Assembly (NCBI RefSeq): GCF_000421265.1
Contig: NZ_ATWN01000011.1
Location: forward strand, 124,001 to 188,000
Length of the DNA stretch: 64,000 bases
Reading direction: 5' to 3'
DNA from: Thalassospira lucentensis MCCC 1A00383 = DSM 14000
GTDB lineage: Bacteria; Pseudomonadota; Alphaproteobacteria; Rhodospirillales; Thalassospiraceae
This document shows, piece after piece, positions 24,510-33,796 of this stretch. A program made the position numbers and the translations under genes. Each line of letters starts with the position of its first letter. Positions within the stretch are counted from its first letter, which is position 1. The notes below the pieces were generated by a model that made no database searches, was not told the DNA's origin, and was given only the letters and a program-made list of their open reading frames with translations.

Positions 24510-25712
24510 ATGGATCGTCCAGAATTTTACCGTTTCCATCAAGGTGACCGCATCCTGCCGTTTGCGGCATCAGAATATGAGGCGCGCCTTGCCAAATTGC
24601 GCACCATCATGGCCGCGTGCGGTGTTGACGCCTGCGTTTTCACCTCGATGCATAACATTGCCTATTATTCCGGCTTTTTGTATTGCGCGTTTGGGCGGCC
24701 TTATGCGCTGGTCGTCACACCAACCGACAATGTCACGATCAGTGCGGGCATTGATGCGGCCCAACCGTGGCGCCGGTGCCATGGCGATAACATTACCTAT
24801 ACCGACTGGCAGCGGAATAATTACTGGCGCGCGGTTCGGTCTGTTACCGGGACTGGCAAGGTGATTGGCTTTGAAGGTGATCATCTTAGCCTTGCGCAAA
24901 AGGCGTTGCTTGATGAGTTCCTTAACCCCGCCCGCAGTCGGGACATCACCGCCGACACCATGCGTCAGCGCATGCATAAATCACCCGCCGAAATCGCCCT
25001 GATCCGAAGCGGGGCACAGGTGGCCGATGTGGGGGGCTATGCCATTCGCGATGCCATCAAGGAAGGTGTGCGCGAGATTGATGTGGCCATGGCCGGGCGC
25101 GATGCGATGGAACTTGAGATCGCCAAACGGTTCCCCGATGCGGAATATCGCGATACGTGGGTGTGGTTCCAGTCGGGCATCAATACCGATGGTGCGCACA
25201 ATCCCGTCACGGCGCGCAAACTCCAGCGTGGCGATATCCTGTCGCTGAATACCTTTCCGATGATTTCGGGTTATTACACCGCCCTTGAGCGAACCCTGTT
25301 CGTCGGAGAGGTCGATGACGCCAGCCTGAAAATCTGGCAGGCCAATGTCGGGGCGCATGAATATGGCATGAGCCTACTTAAACCCGGTGCGTCCTGTGCG
25401 GCGGTGACGGAAAAGATCAACGCCTTTTTCGCGGAACGCGACCTTTTGCAATACCGCACCTTTGGCTATGGGCACAGCTTTGGCGTTCTGTCGCATTATT
25501 ATGGCCGCGAAGCCGGGCTTGAGCTGCGCGAGGATATCGACACGGTGCTCGAACCGGGCATGGTGATCAGTATGGAACCGATGCTGACCATTGCTGACGG
25601 GCAACCGGGTGCAGGTGGATATCGCGAGCATGATATTCTTGTCATCACAGAGGATAGCAATGAAAACATCACCGGGTATCCCTATGGCCCGGATTTCAAC
25701 GTGGTCGGTTAG
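24510..25712 (+). CDS. Creatinase (creatine amidinohydrolase)
   Basis: Pita-bread-fold enzyme (400 residues) that hydrolyses creatine to sarcosine and urea. It aligns over its whole length with my recollection of Pseudomonas putida creatinase with an offset of two residues: FCSFGRPYALVVT-like FLYCAFGRPYALVVT near 57-70, the catalytic histidine His230 in SGINTDGAHNPVT, Glu260 in YYTALERTLF, the block QYRTFGYGHSFG..LSHYYGREAGLELREDIDTVLEPGMV and Glu356 in SMEP. These distinguish it from Xaa-Pro dipeptidases, which keep metal ligands. ATG 24510 has AAGGAG 9 bases upstream. No creatininase, sarcosine oxidase or urease gene is adjacent. Confidence 0.88.
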   Translation: MDRPEFYRFHQGDRILPFAASEYEARLAKLRTIMAACGVDACVFTSMHNIAYYSGFLYCAFGRPYALVVTPTDNVTISAGIDAAQPWRRCHGDNITYTDWQRNNYWRAVRSVTGTGKVIGFEGDHLSLAQKALLDEFLNPARSRDITADTMRQRMHKSPAEIALIRSGAQVADVGGYAIRDAIKEGVREIDVAMAGRDAMELEIAKRFPDAEYRDTWVWFQSGINTDGAHNPVTARKLQRGDILSLNTFPMISGYYTALERTLFVGEVDDASLKIWQANVGAHEYGMSLLKPGASCAAVTEKINAFFAERDLLQYRTFGYGHSFGVLSHYYGREAGLELREDIDTVLEPGMVISMEPMLTIADGQPGAGGYREHDILVITEDSNENITGYPYGPDFNVVG

Positions 25713-25836
25713 GCCCAATTATTGTCATCAGACACGAAAAAAGCGTCACAAAATATTCAAGGTTCGGTTCGCGATATCGTTGAATCGAACCTTAAAGCCC
25801 CCTCACAAAGTGGCGGTCTTTGCTGTACGCGCTTGA

Positions 25837-25971
25837 TCAGATCAATGCCGTTTGCGTGCTGTTCGAGCGCCCGCGCACCCACAATTCATAGCCGCCCTCG
25901 AGGATGTTTTTGGCCATGCCATGCCCCATAAGACCAAGGCCGATAAAGCCGATAACCGGTTTATTACGCAT
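25837..25971 (-). pseudogene. Truncated NAD-binding dehydrogenase (3-hydroxyisobutyrate dehydrogenase type)
   Basis: ATG 25971, with GGAGAG upstream, begins KPVIGFIGLGLMGHGMAKNIL, the Rossmann start of the hydroxyisobutyrate/tartronate semialdehyde dehydrogenase family (GxGxMGxxMAxNL). After about 30 codons the similarity stops and the frame ends at 25837. A shifted frame runs on for some 40 codons (ARALEQHANGIDLIKR) that may be the tail of the same or another gene. About 260 residues are missing, so this is a deletion remnant. Confidence 0.7.
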
Positions 25972-26269
25972 ATGATCTCTCCTTTATTTCTTATGGAACT
26001 TTACGCGACGGCAACCCGTAACCCCGCCCGGATCGTATCAGTATGCCCGTTCACAAATGGCAATTCCGCGTTCCACCGATTTTCACGCCACGCCCCGTTA
26101 ATCCTTTAAAATAAATGATAAAGATGGGTGCATTTACATCTGGAGAAAGCGAAGAGTGCCCGAGGGAGGTCAGGCACTCTTCTTTAAGATGTTCGTATTT
26201 CATTCCTGCGCGACTTCAACCCGGTTCGGGAATTTGGATCGCCGGGTTTTTGCGCAAGAAACAAACATC
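25972..26269. other. Intergenic stretch after the lactonase gene
   Basis: Contains the promoter side of the dehydrogenase remnant and the terminator hairpin at 26151-26182. Nothing else is recognised. Confidence 0.4.
26151..26182. terminator. Hairpin terminator after the sugar ABC/lactonase operon
   Basis: GAAGAGTGCC pairs perfectly with GGCACTCTTC around a 12-base loop. It lies about 90 bases beyond the lactonase stop on the minus strand; the following T content is modest on both strands. Confidence 0.6.
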
Positions 26270-27175
26270 TCATGGGGTCGCGGCCGCACTGTTGACGTGA
26301 ATGGCATAAACACTTGTTGTTGCGGTAATCAGCAACTCGTTGCCACGTGGGCCACCAAAGCTCAGATTTGATACGGTTTCAGGAACCAATATCTTACCAA
26401 GCAGTTCACCGCCCGCATCAAAGCAGTGCACGCCATCTGCTGCGGAGGACCAAACATTTCCATGACAATCGACACGAAACCCGTCCGGTATACCCTTATC
26501 AATCGTTGTAAAAACACGACCATTTTCAAGCATGCTGTTGGCATCGACATCGTAAACACGGATGACCGACGGCACGCTGTCATCATGACTTGATCCTGAT
26601 TCAGCAACGTAAAGCAGCTTCTCATCTTGCGAAAACGCTAGGCCGTTTGGCTGGGTAAACTCCGTTGTGGCCTGCCATAGTTCGCCCGTTTCAGGGTCAA
26701 GACGGAAAACGTTGCGATGGCTTTGTTCAGGTCTGGATTTATGGCCCTCGTAATCAGAGAGAATGCCGTATGTCGGATCGGTAAACCAAATCGACCCGTC
26801 AGATTTGACCACCACGTCATTTGGTGCGTTGAGCGGCTTACCGTCAAACTGATCTGCCAGCGTGGTGATTTTACCATCATGTTCGGTCCGGGTGACGGAT
26901 CGCGTCCCATGCTGGCAGGTGATCAGACGCCCTTGCCGATCCTGGGTATTGCCGTTGGCAAAGTTTGAATTGTCGCGGAAAACATTGACGCTACCGTCAC
27001 ACATCCAGCGATAAATTTTCTGATTGGGAATATCGGAAAACAACAGGCACTGATGTGCTGCGAACCACACAGGTCCTTCGGCCCAGAGGTGCCCGGTCGA
27101 AATCCGGCGCAACGCGACATTTGCCAGAACAAGATCACAAAAGCGCCGATCGATAATTTCATATGGCCCATTCAT
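26270..27175 (-). CDS. SMP-30/gluconolactonase family lactonase
   Basis: Six-bladed beta-propeller hydrolase of 301 residues. The metal-binding and fold motifs are present: TGHLWAEGPVWFAAHQCLLFSDIPN (about 23-47), LNAPNDVVVKSDGSIWFTDPTYGI (Asn and Asp ligands) and the late DGFRVDCHGNVWSSAADGVHCFD. Family members open sugar lactones or hydrolyse phosphoesters. The gene overlaps the upstream permease gene by four bases (ATGA) and so is the last gene of a sugar importer operon; cleavage of a lactone formed from the imported sugar is the natural guess. Confidence 0.9.
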   Translation of the reverse strand: MNGPYEIIDRRFCDLVLANVALRRISTGHLWAEGPVWFAAHQCLLFSDIPNQKIYRWMCDGSVNVFRDNSNFANGNTQDRQGRLITCQHGTRSVTRTEHDGKITTLADQFDGKPLNAPNDVVVKSDGSIWFTDPTYGILSDYEGHKSRPEQSHRNVFRLDPETGELWQATTEFTQPNGLAFSQDEKLLYVAESGSSHDDSVPSVIRVYDVDANSMLENGRVFTTIDKGIPDGFRVDCHGNVWSSAADGVHCFDAGGELLGKILVPETVSNLSFGGPRGNELLITATTSVYAIHVNSAAATP

Positions 27176-28173
27176 ACCCGACGCCCCCGCTTACTGGCCA
27201 GTACGACCACAGACACAATAATCAACCCGGTCAGCATCAAGCGAACCCCCGCACCAAGCCCATAGGAATTGAGCATCGATACAATCAAAAACATGAACAA
27301 TGCTGCCGCCCAGATGCCCGGAACATTTGAATTCCCCCCGGCAATCGACGACCCGCCAATGACAACCACGGCAATCGACATCAGCATATATTCCGTTCCC
27401 ATGTTCAGGTTCGCCCCGCCAGAGAAACTGGCCAGCATGAACCCGGCCACACCCGCCAGAACGGCACAGCTCACATAGACCCCGAAGCGCACGGCATTGA
27501 CCGGCACACCACCAAGGCGTGCTGCACGTTTGTTTTGCCCGGTTGCCAGTATCCACCGCCCTGCTATCGCCTTTTCCAGAACGCACCAGGCCAGAACAGA
27601 CACCAGCAACGCAACCCATGCAGCATTGGGAATGCCAAACGTCCCACCGGTTGAAAAATCGGCAAGAACTTCTGGCGGTTTGATCCGCAAACCACGGTTT
27701 GACCAGATCGCCAGTGACTGGAACAGGAAGGACGACGACAATGTTGCAATGATCGGCGGAATACGCAGCAACATGATCAGGGAAAAGTTAAACAGCCCGC
27801 ATCCCAGACCGACCCCGATTGCAATCGCAAGGCCCGGAACAACCAGCGACCCATCTGTTGCCATGAACTTCAACGATAAGGTCGCAGCAAGGGTCATGCT
27901 TGCCGGGATCGAAAGATCCACATTGCCCGGCCCAAGTGTCACAACAAACATTTGCCCGACGCCAACAATGACGGCAAAGGAAGCAAAGGTGAATGCGGCA
28001 TAAAGCAAAGCCCCCGCCCCGCCGCTGCTTGAAACAACCATCAGCGTTGCAATATAGGTCGCCCCTGCCGCGATATAGGCCCAGATCCAGGCTTTTCGCG
28101 ACACCATACTCAGCAGGTAACGCGCACCGCGCTTTTGATGCTGTGTCTCGTCATTTTTGTTCAACATGCTCAT
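27172..28173 (-). CDS. Sugar ABC transporter permease (RbsC-like), second subunit
   Basis: Inner-membrane permease of the BPD_transp_2 type, 333 residues, about nine membrane segments. Family motifs: VTLGPGNVDLSIPASMTLAATL (the NxDLSxG region) and MLMSIAVVVIGGSSIAGGNSNVPGIWAAALFM (the conserved GGxSxxGG loop that contacts the ATPase). ATG 28173 has GGGAGG 7 bases upstream and overlaps the stop of the first permease. Two non-identical permeases in one operon are expected to form a heterodimer. Confidence 0.92.
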   Translation of the reverse strand: MSMLNKNDETQHQKRGARYLLSMVSRKAWIWAYIAAGATYIATLMVVSSSGGAGALLYAAFTFASFAVIVGVGQMFVVTLGPGNVDLSIPASMTLAATLSLKFMATDGSLVVPGLAIAIGVGLGCGLFNFSLIMLLRIPPIIATLSSSFLFQSLAIWSNRGLRIKPPEVLADFSTGGTFGIPNAAWVALLVSVLAWCVLEKAIAGRWILATGQNKRAARLGGVPVNAVRFGVYVSCAVLAGVAGFMLASFSGGANLNMGTEYMLMSIAVVVIGGSSIAGGNSNVPGIWAAALFMFLIVSMLNSYGLGAGVRLMLTGLIIVSVVVLASKRGRRV

Positions 28174-29096
28174 ATCAGTGCCTCCCGCCGGGTAAAGACA
28201 AGACGCACAGCCAAAACGATGATCAGGATTGCTCCCTGCGCACCGATTTGCCAATCGGGCGAAAGATGCAGGAATGACAGGAAACTGGCCGCCAATGTAA
28301 GGGTAAGGGCACCGATAACCGCCCCAACAGGCGATACCCGCCCGCCGGTGAACTCACCACCGCCCAAAATCACACCGGCAATCGATAGCAGCGTGTAACG
28401 CAATGCAATATTGGCGTCCGCCGATGTCGCAAGGCCGACAAGCGCCATGCCCGACAACACACAGAAAAGTGCCGCCACGCCGTAAGCAAATGCCTTAAGC
28501 CCCATAACCGACCAGCCGGAGCGTTCAATCGCCTGTTCATTTCCGCCAACGCCGCGCAACAAAACACCCAGTGCCGAACGTTTGACGAAGTAATGCATGA
28601 TCGCCGCAATCACGATCGGCGCAATGATTGCCACAGGCAGGAATGGCGTCTTTGCCGTCATGAGTGCGCGTAACCAATCGGGTGCCGATCCCCCCGGGGA
28701 CGGCAGAACAAGAACGGCCATGCCCGACCAGAAAAACGACATGCCAAGTGTCACAACGATTGCTGGCAAGCCGCGCGCATAGATGATGGCGCCCATCGCG
28801 GCATAGACAAGGATCGCGCCAAACAGGATCGCGTAGCCGACCACGGGGTCGGTTTGAACGAAGGTCGCCGTGATACAGGCGCAGAAACTGACAAACGTGC
28901 CGATGGACAAATCAATGTCATTGACCATCAGGATCATCATTTGAGCAATCGTTGCCAAAACAACCGGAACAGCGAGATTAAAAAGAAGATTAAGCCCGAA
29001 ATAGCTCATGGCGCGTGGCTGCATATAGAAAACGGCTGCCAACAGAATTGCCAGCGACAAGACCGGTAATAGAATGCGCAAATGATCGCGGCTCAT
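28170..29096 (-). CDS. Sugar ABC transporter permease (RbsC-like), first subunit
   Basis: Inner-membrane permease, 308 residues. Motifs VNDIDLSIGTFVSFCACITATF and ISIAG-type LSIAGVILGGGEFTGGRVSPVGAVIGAL define the sugar-importer permease family. It overlaps the ATPase gene upstream (ATGA, 29093-29096) and the second permease downstream, so the operon is tightly coupled. Substrate as for the operon: unknown sugar or polyol. Confidence 0.92.
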   Translation of the reverse strand: MSRDHLRILLPVLSLAILLAAVFYMQPRAMSYFGLNLLFNLAVPVVLATIAQMMILMVNDIDLSIGTFVSFCACITATFVQTDPVVGYAILFGAILVYAAMGAIIYARGLPAIVVTLGMSFFWSGMAVLVLPSPGGSAPDWLRALMTAKTPFLPVAIIAPIVIAAIMHYFVKRSALGVLLRGVGGNEQAIERSGWSVMGLKAFAYGVAALFCVLSGMALVGLATSADANIALRYTLLSIAGVILGGGEFTGGRVSPVGAVIGALTLTLAASFLSFLHLSPDWQIGAQGAILIIVLAVRLVFTRREALI

Positions 29097-30571
29097 TGAC
29101 CGGCCTCCTGCATTTCAAACGATGCGCGCAGCATGTTTTCTTCTGTGATTTGATCGCCTTGCAGTTCGGCGGCAATTTCGCTGTCACGAAAAACAAAAAC
29201 GCGATCACATTCGAGAATTTCGTCGGTTTCGGTCGAATACCACAGGAATGTCCGTCCTTTTTCAGCTTCGGCACGAATCATGCGGTAAACTTCCTTCTTG
29301 GTACCAACATCAACACCACGCATTGGGTCATCCATGACGACAATCGGGGCCGATGAAGCCAACGCCCTGGAAAACAGTACTTTTTGCTGATTACCGCCAG
29401 ACAGGGACAAAATCGGATTTTCAAGATCATCTGTTTTTATGCCGATCTTACGGTGCCATTCGTCGGCAACTTTCCGTTCCGCTTTGCGGTCGACAAGGAA
29501 CGTTCGACTGAACTCGACCAACGTTTGCAAACTCAGGTTTCGCATGATCGACCACAGGGGCATGACACCATCGCGGCTTCTGTCGCCGGCAACAAAGACG
29601 ACGGCGGGATCACGTGACGCAGACCAGTCCGATGTGCGGGCCAAGAAACACTGCGCCAAAGCTTCTGCCTGTCCGTGACCGGCCAGTCCGGCCAGTCCAA
29701 CCACTTCGCCCTGACGTGCATTCAGACCGTTTTCCATGCGCAGAACTTCCGGTCCGAATTCCTGTCGTCTTTTGGCTCCGGTAACTTCTGCTGTGTCTGG
29801 CACGACATGGCCCATCGCATCGACAAGGCCATCGCGGGTAAAATGCCGCGCGTCGTTGTCTTGGGTGATGAAACCGTCTTTCATCACAACAATGCGGCTG
29901 GCGACATCAAAGATTTCACCCATCATGTGGGAGATAAAAATGATGGATCCGCCGTCGGCACAGAACTTCTTGATATAGGCAAGCAACTGATCGGCAATCG
30001 CACCATCAAGGGACGATGTCGGCTCATCAAGGATCACCAGCCGCGCGTCGATATCGCGCCTCGAAAATGCAATGGCAATTTCCACCATCTGGCGGTCGGC
30101 AATCGGCAAGTCGTCAACCACGCTATACGGATCAATCGCGTTTCCCGGAAAAACCGCATCCAGCGATGCCCGTACGGCAGACGCAGCATTTCGCCGCCAG
30201 GCCCGCCTCGGCATGTTGCGGTAGGGAATGCGATAGTTCTCCAGAACGGTGAGGTTTGGACAGAGCGAGAGTTCCTGAAACACACTGCGTATTCCGGCAT
30301 TTCTGGCCAGCAGGGCATTGCGAAAATCTGCCGCACTTTGCTCGCCGTCATAACTGACGTCGCCGCGCGTTGACGATAAACGGCCATTAATGACGTTTAC
30401 CAGTGTCGATTTACCCGCACCGTTATGACCGACCACCCCAACGCATTCGCCCGGCAGGATGGTCAATTCAACATCGTTGAGGGCCTTAACCGCGCCAAAG
30501 GATACCCCGACATCGGCAAGAGTAATGATCGGCACCTTTTGGGTGCCGATCATTTTCTGGTTTTCCACCAT
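29093..30571 (-). CDS. Sugar ABC transporter ATP-binding protein (RbsA/XylG type)
   Basis: Fused double ATPase of 492 residues. The first half has a good Walker A (GVVGHNGAGKST), a signature region IADRQMVEIAIAFSRR in place of LSGGQ, and Walker B LVILDEPTSSLD. The second half lacks a Walker A lysine (VGLAGLAGHGQAEALAQ), as usual in this family, but has a normal LSGGNQQKV signature and IVVMDDPMRGVDVG. The first-half signature is more divergent than in RbsA. It follows the binding-protein gene by 12 bases. Confidence 0.92.
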   Translation of the reverse strand: MVENQKMIGTQKVPIITLADVGVSFGAVKALNDVELTILPGECVGVVGHNGAGKSTLVNVINGRLSSTRGDVSYDGEQSAADFRNALLARNAGIRSVFQELSLCPNLTVLENYRIPYRNMPRRAWRRNAASAVRASLDAVFPGNAIDPYSVVDDLPIADRQMVEIAIAFSRRDIDARLVILDEPTSSLDGAIADQLLAYIKKFCADGGSIIFISHMMGEIFDVASRIVVMKDGFITQDNDARHFTRDGLVDAMGHVVPDTAEVTGAKRRQEFGPEVLRMENGLNARQGEVVGLAGLAGHGQAEALAQCFLARTSDWSASRDPAVVFVAGDRSRDGVMPLWSIMRNLSLQTLVEFSRTFLVDRKAERKVADEWHRKIGIKTDDLENPILSLSGGNQQKVLFSRALASSAPIVVMDDPMRGVDVGTKKEVYRMIRAEAEKGRTFLWYSTETDEILECDRVFVFRDSEIAAELQGDQITEENMLRASFEMQEAGQ

Positions 30572-30583
30572 GATCCTATCGCC

Positions 30584-31597
30584 TTACTTCGCCGATTCAA
30601 TCAGGCTTTTCGCGTCATCGAGCGAGTATTCCACATTGGCAACCGAGCCAACCGGCGTTTCGGCAAGAATCTCTTCGAGCGTGTCCTGATCGACGCGCAG
30701 GAATGGCACGGTCAGATCTTTGGGGACTTCTTTACCATCAAGAACCTGTTGAGCAACCCAGAACGCCAGCGTACTGACACCCGGCGCAATGGAAAGAGAT
30801 GTGGTTTCATACCCATTTTCATCTTTCTGTTCCTTCCACCAGTCAAGTTCATCACGACGGTTGCCCATAACGATGGTCGGGGTCGGACGGTCTGCTGCGG
30901 CAAACGCCTGAGCCGCACCGTATCCGTCGCCACCCTGCGTTACGACAGCCTTGATTTCCGGAAGGCTGGGCAAAATACCGGCAACGGCCTTCTGCGCGAC
31001 ATCCTGAGCCCAGTCACCATGCACGGACCCAACAATCTTGAATTCGGTGTTGGCAACTTCTTCGTGAATACCAGCACTGATTTCATCATCAACAAACACC
31101 CCGGCAAGCCCACGGATTTCAAGAAGATTGCCGCCTTCCGGGTAGCGTTCTGCGAGATACTTGACCTGATCGCGACCCATTTGTTTGAAGTCGACCGCAA
31201 TACGCCATGCACATGGTTCGGTCACGATGCCGTCAAAGGACACAACCGTAATACCAGCATCACAGGCCTCTTTGACCGCACCATTGATTGCGGTTGGCGA
31301 TGCAGCGTTTACGACAATTGCGTCATACCCCTGCAAAATCATGTTCTGAATCTGGGCTGCCTGTTCAGTCGCCTGATTTTCCGATGTGGTGAAGGCATCA
31401 GCCGCGGCAACGTGACCATCTTCGATTGCCATGTAGGCAACCTTTCCCCAGCTTTCAAGCATGGCTTGACGCCAAGAGTTACCGGCGTAGTTATTTGAAA
31501 GTGCTATCTTTTTTTCAGAAGTGTCGGCCATTGCTTGACCAGAGACCAACACAAAGGTCCCGGCAACTGCGCCGAGAAGCATTGACTTGAGTTTCAT
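30584..31597 (-). CDS. Periplasmic sugar-binding protein of the ABC importer
   Basis: Type I periplasmic binding protein of 337 residues. Signal peptide MKLKSMLLGAVAGTFVLVSGQAMA is cleaved before DTSEKKIALSNNYAGNSWRQ. The two-lobed fold motifs ILQGYDAIVVNAASPTAINGAVKEACDAGITVVSFDGIV and EIKAVVTQGGDGYGAAQAF are clear. ATG 31597 has GGGAGG 5 bases upstream; the frame opens further upstream but into the divergent promoter region. The ligand is probably a monosaccharide; the lactonase at the operon end and the divergent two-component system are the only hints. Confidence 0.9.
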   Translation of the reverse strand: MKLKSMLLGAVAGTFVLVSGQAMADTSEKKIALSNNYAGNSWRQAMLESWGKVAYMAIEDGHVAAADAFTTSENQATEQAAQIQNMILQGYDAIVVNAASPTAINGAVKEACDAGITVVSFDGIVTEPCAWRIAVDFKQMGRDQVKYLAERYPEGGNLLEIRGLAGVFVDDEISAGIHEEVANTEFKIVGSVHGDWAQDVAQKAVAGILPSLPEIKAVVTQGGDGYGAAQAFAAADRPTPTIVMGNRRDELDWWKEQKDENGYETTSLSIAPGVSTLAFWVAQQVLDGKEVPKDLTVPFLRVDQDTLEEILAETPVGSVANVEYSLDDAKSLIESAK

Positions 31598-31817
31598 TTT
31601 TCCTCCCTGACGTGACTGCGCCACGTCGTGACTTGAACTAGCCGTTTTGAACGACATTTGATTTGTCTTATCATTAGTAAGGCGATTTTCGATTATTGCA
31701 TTTAAACCGTAAAGAGCACTCGCCGCACCAATGCTGCGGGACCACCCCCCTATATTGCGGGTTCCCGCAAGACAGTCCTGCCCTATCGCAATATGATGAT
31801 TGACGGAGGAAATATTC

Positions 31818-33026
31818 ATGTCGGATCTTGCCCATTATCTGCGCATTTCCAATCTTCTTGCAGGCAATCTAAATATCCACACCGCATTGGGGTCCGTGAA
31901 AGCCGAAATCGACAAGATTATTGAATTTGATCATCTGGATATCTGCTTAACGGATACCGACAAGACGTGGAATACGTCCTATGAAGTCGGTCTCCAAACA
32001 ACCTGGAGCACCTCCAGAACGTTGGTAAGGCAGTCGCCGGTGCGTGATATTCTTTTGGGAAAAACCGATCACCTTCTGACGGGCAATGCTCTTAATGATC
32101 CGCGGTATGTTTTCCCCGGTGCGGAAAGTGCCCCCATCCTGCATCACGAATTTCGCAGCCGGGTCAATGTCGCGATGAAGGTTCTGGGCGAAGTTGTCGG
32201 ATCGCTTAATTGTTCGTCGAAAAAAGAAAACTTCTATGACGAACGCCATGTCGAGCAGGTCCGCATTCTGGCCGATATGCTAGCACCTTATTTTTATGCG
32301 TTGCGGGCCAATGAAAAGGCCAACACAGAAGCGGTATTTCGGGCCCGAATTTTGGCGCGCGAGGAAGGGCTAAGGCTTGGGGCGCTGAGTTTAACCGATG
32401 CGCTCGAAGCTGAACGTCAGCGGATCGGAATGGATTTGCATGATCAGACACTGGCCGATCTGACGCGCATAGCCCGCGACATCCGCCCCGGCCTGACAAC
32501 TGTGCAGCATCATCGCCTGCAGCAGCAGATACAGAACATGATCCAGGACTTACGCGATATCATCGACACATCGATCCCGACAATCCTTGAACTTTTTGGC
32601 TTTCAGCATGCGGTACTTACGCATATGGAGCGGGCCGTCAGCCGCGATTGCACGCCACAGTTTGACGTAGAAGACCAGACAGGCGGAAATGTCGACGCAT
32701 TACCCGAAACCACCCGAATTGCCATTTTCCGGATATGTCAGGAAGCCATCAACAATGCCGTACTCCATTCAGGAGCAACGCATATTTCGGTTGTTGCATC
32801 GTGTCAGGATCCGCGCGGAGATTTGAAAATCGAGATTTGCGACAATGGCCAATTCCAGACCAGAACGGGAAAACCCGGCAGTGGTTTCGCCCATATGAAA
32901 ACCCGCGCGCACCTTATAGGTGCAAAGTTTGAACACAGCACCGAAGATGGGACGCGAATAACCGTAAAGCTGCCTCAAACAGCACAAGAAGCCGAAAGGG
33001 CCGAACATGAAGATTTTGCTGGTTGA
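31818..33026 (+). CDS. Soluble GAF-domain sensor histidine kinase (HisKA_3/NarX type)
   Basis: Cytoplasmic kinase of 402 residues with no membrane span. Residues ~5-165 form a GAF domain (IIEFDHLDICLTD..; HHEFRSRVNVAMKVLGEVVGSLN). A linker helix leads to the HisKA_3 dimerisation region with the phosphorylated His208 in ERQRIGMDLHDQTLADL. The ATPase domain has the N box AINNAVLHSGATHISV, the G box DNGQF and GSGFAHMKTRAHLIGAKFE. ATG 31818 has GGAGG 7 bases upstream. It overlaps the response-regulator gene by 20 bases and is divergent from the sugar importer, which it probably controls in response to an internal metabolite. Confidence 0.9.
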   Translation: MSDLAHYLRISNLLAGNLNIHTALGSVKAEIDKIIEFDHLDICLTDTDKTWNTSYEVGLQTTWSTSRTLVRQSPVRDILLGKTDHLLTGNALNDPRYVFPGAESAPILHHEFRSRVNVAMKVLGEVVGSLNCSSKKENFYDERHVEQVRILADMLAPYFYALRANEKANTEAVFRARILAREEGLRLGALSLTDALEAERQRIGMDLHDQTLADLTRIARDIRPGLTTVQHHRLQQQIQNMIQDLRDIIDTSIPTILELFGFQHAVLTHMERAVSRDCTPQFDVEDQTGGNVDALPETTRIAIFRICQEAINNAVLHSGATHISVVASCQDPRGDLKIEICDNGQFQTRTGKPGSGFAHMKTRAHLIGAKFEHSTEDGTRITVKLPQTAQEAERAEHEDFAG

Positions 33027-33726
33027 AGACGACAAGATGCATGCCGATTTCCTAAAGGAAATTGTCGAAAATGCGCTGCCGGAACTCGCGGAAATCCTGA
33101 TTGCGCGGGATGGTAAAGAAGCAGAAGTCCTTGCACAGCAGTCCGGAACGACGGCCATCGTGATGGATTTGCGCATGAAGGAACATAACGGCATTGATGC
33201 CGCCAGAACCATCTGGGCCCGACGCCCGGACACCCGTATTCTTTTTTGGTCGAACTACTCGGACGAGGCCTATTTACGCGGCATTGCCCAGATTGTTCCC
33301 AATCAAGCCGCTTATGGGTATGTGCTGAAAACGGCGTCACAGGAAAGAATGCATCTCGCCTTGCGCTCCGTCCTGATTGAGGGACAAATCGTTGTTGACC
33401 GCGAAGTGCACCAGATACAGAATCAACAGATGCGGTCACGCAATACCCTGACCGAGTTTGAATATATCATCCTGCTTGATATCGCACTCGGCCTTCCCGA
33501 CAAGGCAATTGCGACACGGCGAAAGTTGTCGCTGCGCACCGTTCAGAACCGGTTGCTGTCTTTGTACAGCAAACTTGATGTCGAGGCCCTTGATCAAAAC
33601 CATCAGGACATTGTGCTCAACAAACGCGCGCGTGCCGTTTCCAGCGCCATTGCCAGAAAAATCATCAACCGCGAAGGCTTGGCTGCGGCGGAAAAAGAAC
33701 TGCGCACATGGCTGACCCAAAGATAA
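33007..33726 (+). CDS. Response regulator, receiver plus C-terminal helix-turn-helix
   Basis: Two-component regulator of 239 residues. The receiver has the acidic pair in LLVEDD (5-9), the phosphorylated Asp54 in VMDLRMKEHNG and Lys near 118 in GYVLKTAS. The C-terminal part carries a LuxR/NarL-like helix-turn-helix, LTEFEYIILLDIALGLPDKAIATRRKLSLRTVQNRLLSLYSKLDV, but continues about 45 residues further than usual, ending in a helical tail with IARKIINREGLAAAEKEL. It is translationally coupled to the kinase gene. Likely target is the divergent sugar ABC operon. Confidence 0.88.
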   Translation: MKILLVEDDKMHADFLKEIVENALPELAEILIARDGKEAEVLAQQSGTTAIVMDLRMKEHNGIDAARTIWARRPDTRILFWSNYSDEAYLRGIAQIVPNQAAYGYVLKTASQERMHLALRSVLIEGQIVVDREVHQIQNQQMRSRNTLTEFEYIILLDIALGLPDKAIATRRKLSLRTVQNRLLSLYSKLDVEALDQNHQDIVLNKRARAVSSAIARKIINREGLAAAEKELRTWLTQR

Positions 33727-33796
33727 CAGACCGATAAATCACGACCGTAAATATCGCCTCACAAGACGGTAAGGCGATACCAGCACGGCTGTTCAA

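Noticed and set aside
24510..25712. Xaa-Pro dipeptidase or DMSP lyase of the same fold
   Set aside because: Peptidase metal ligands are not in place, whereas the creatinase His and Glu residues and the long QYRTFGYGHSFG to LEPGMV block are.
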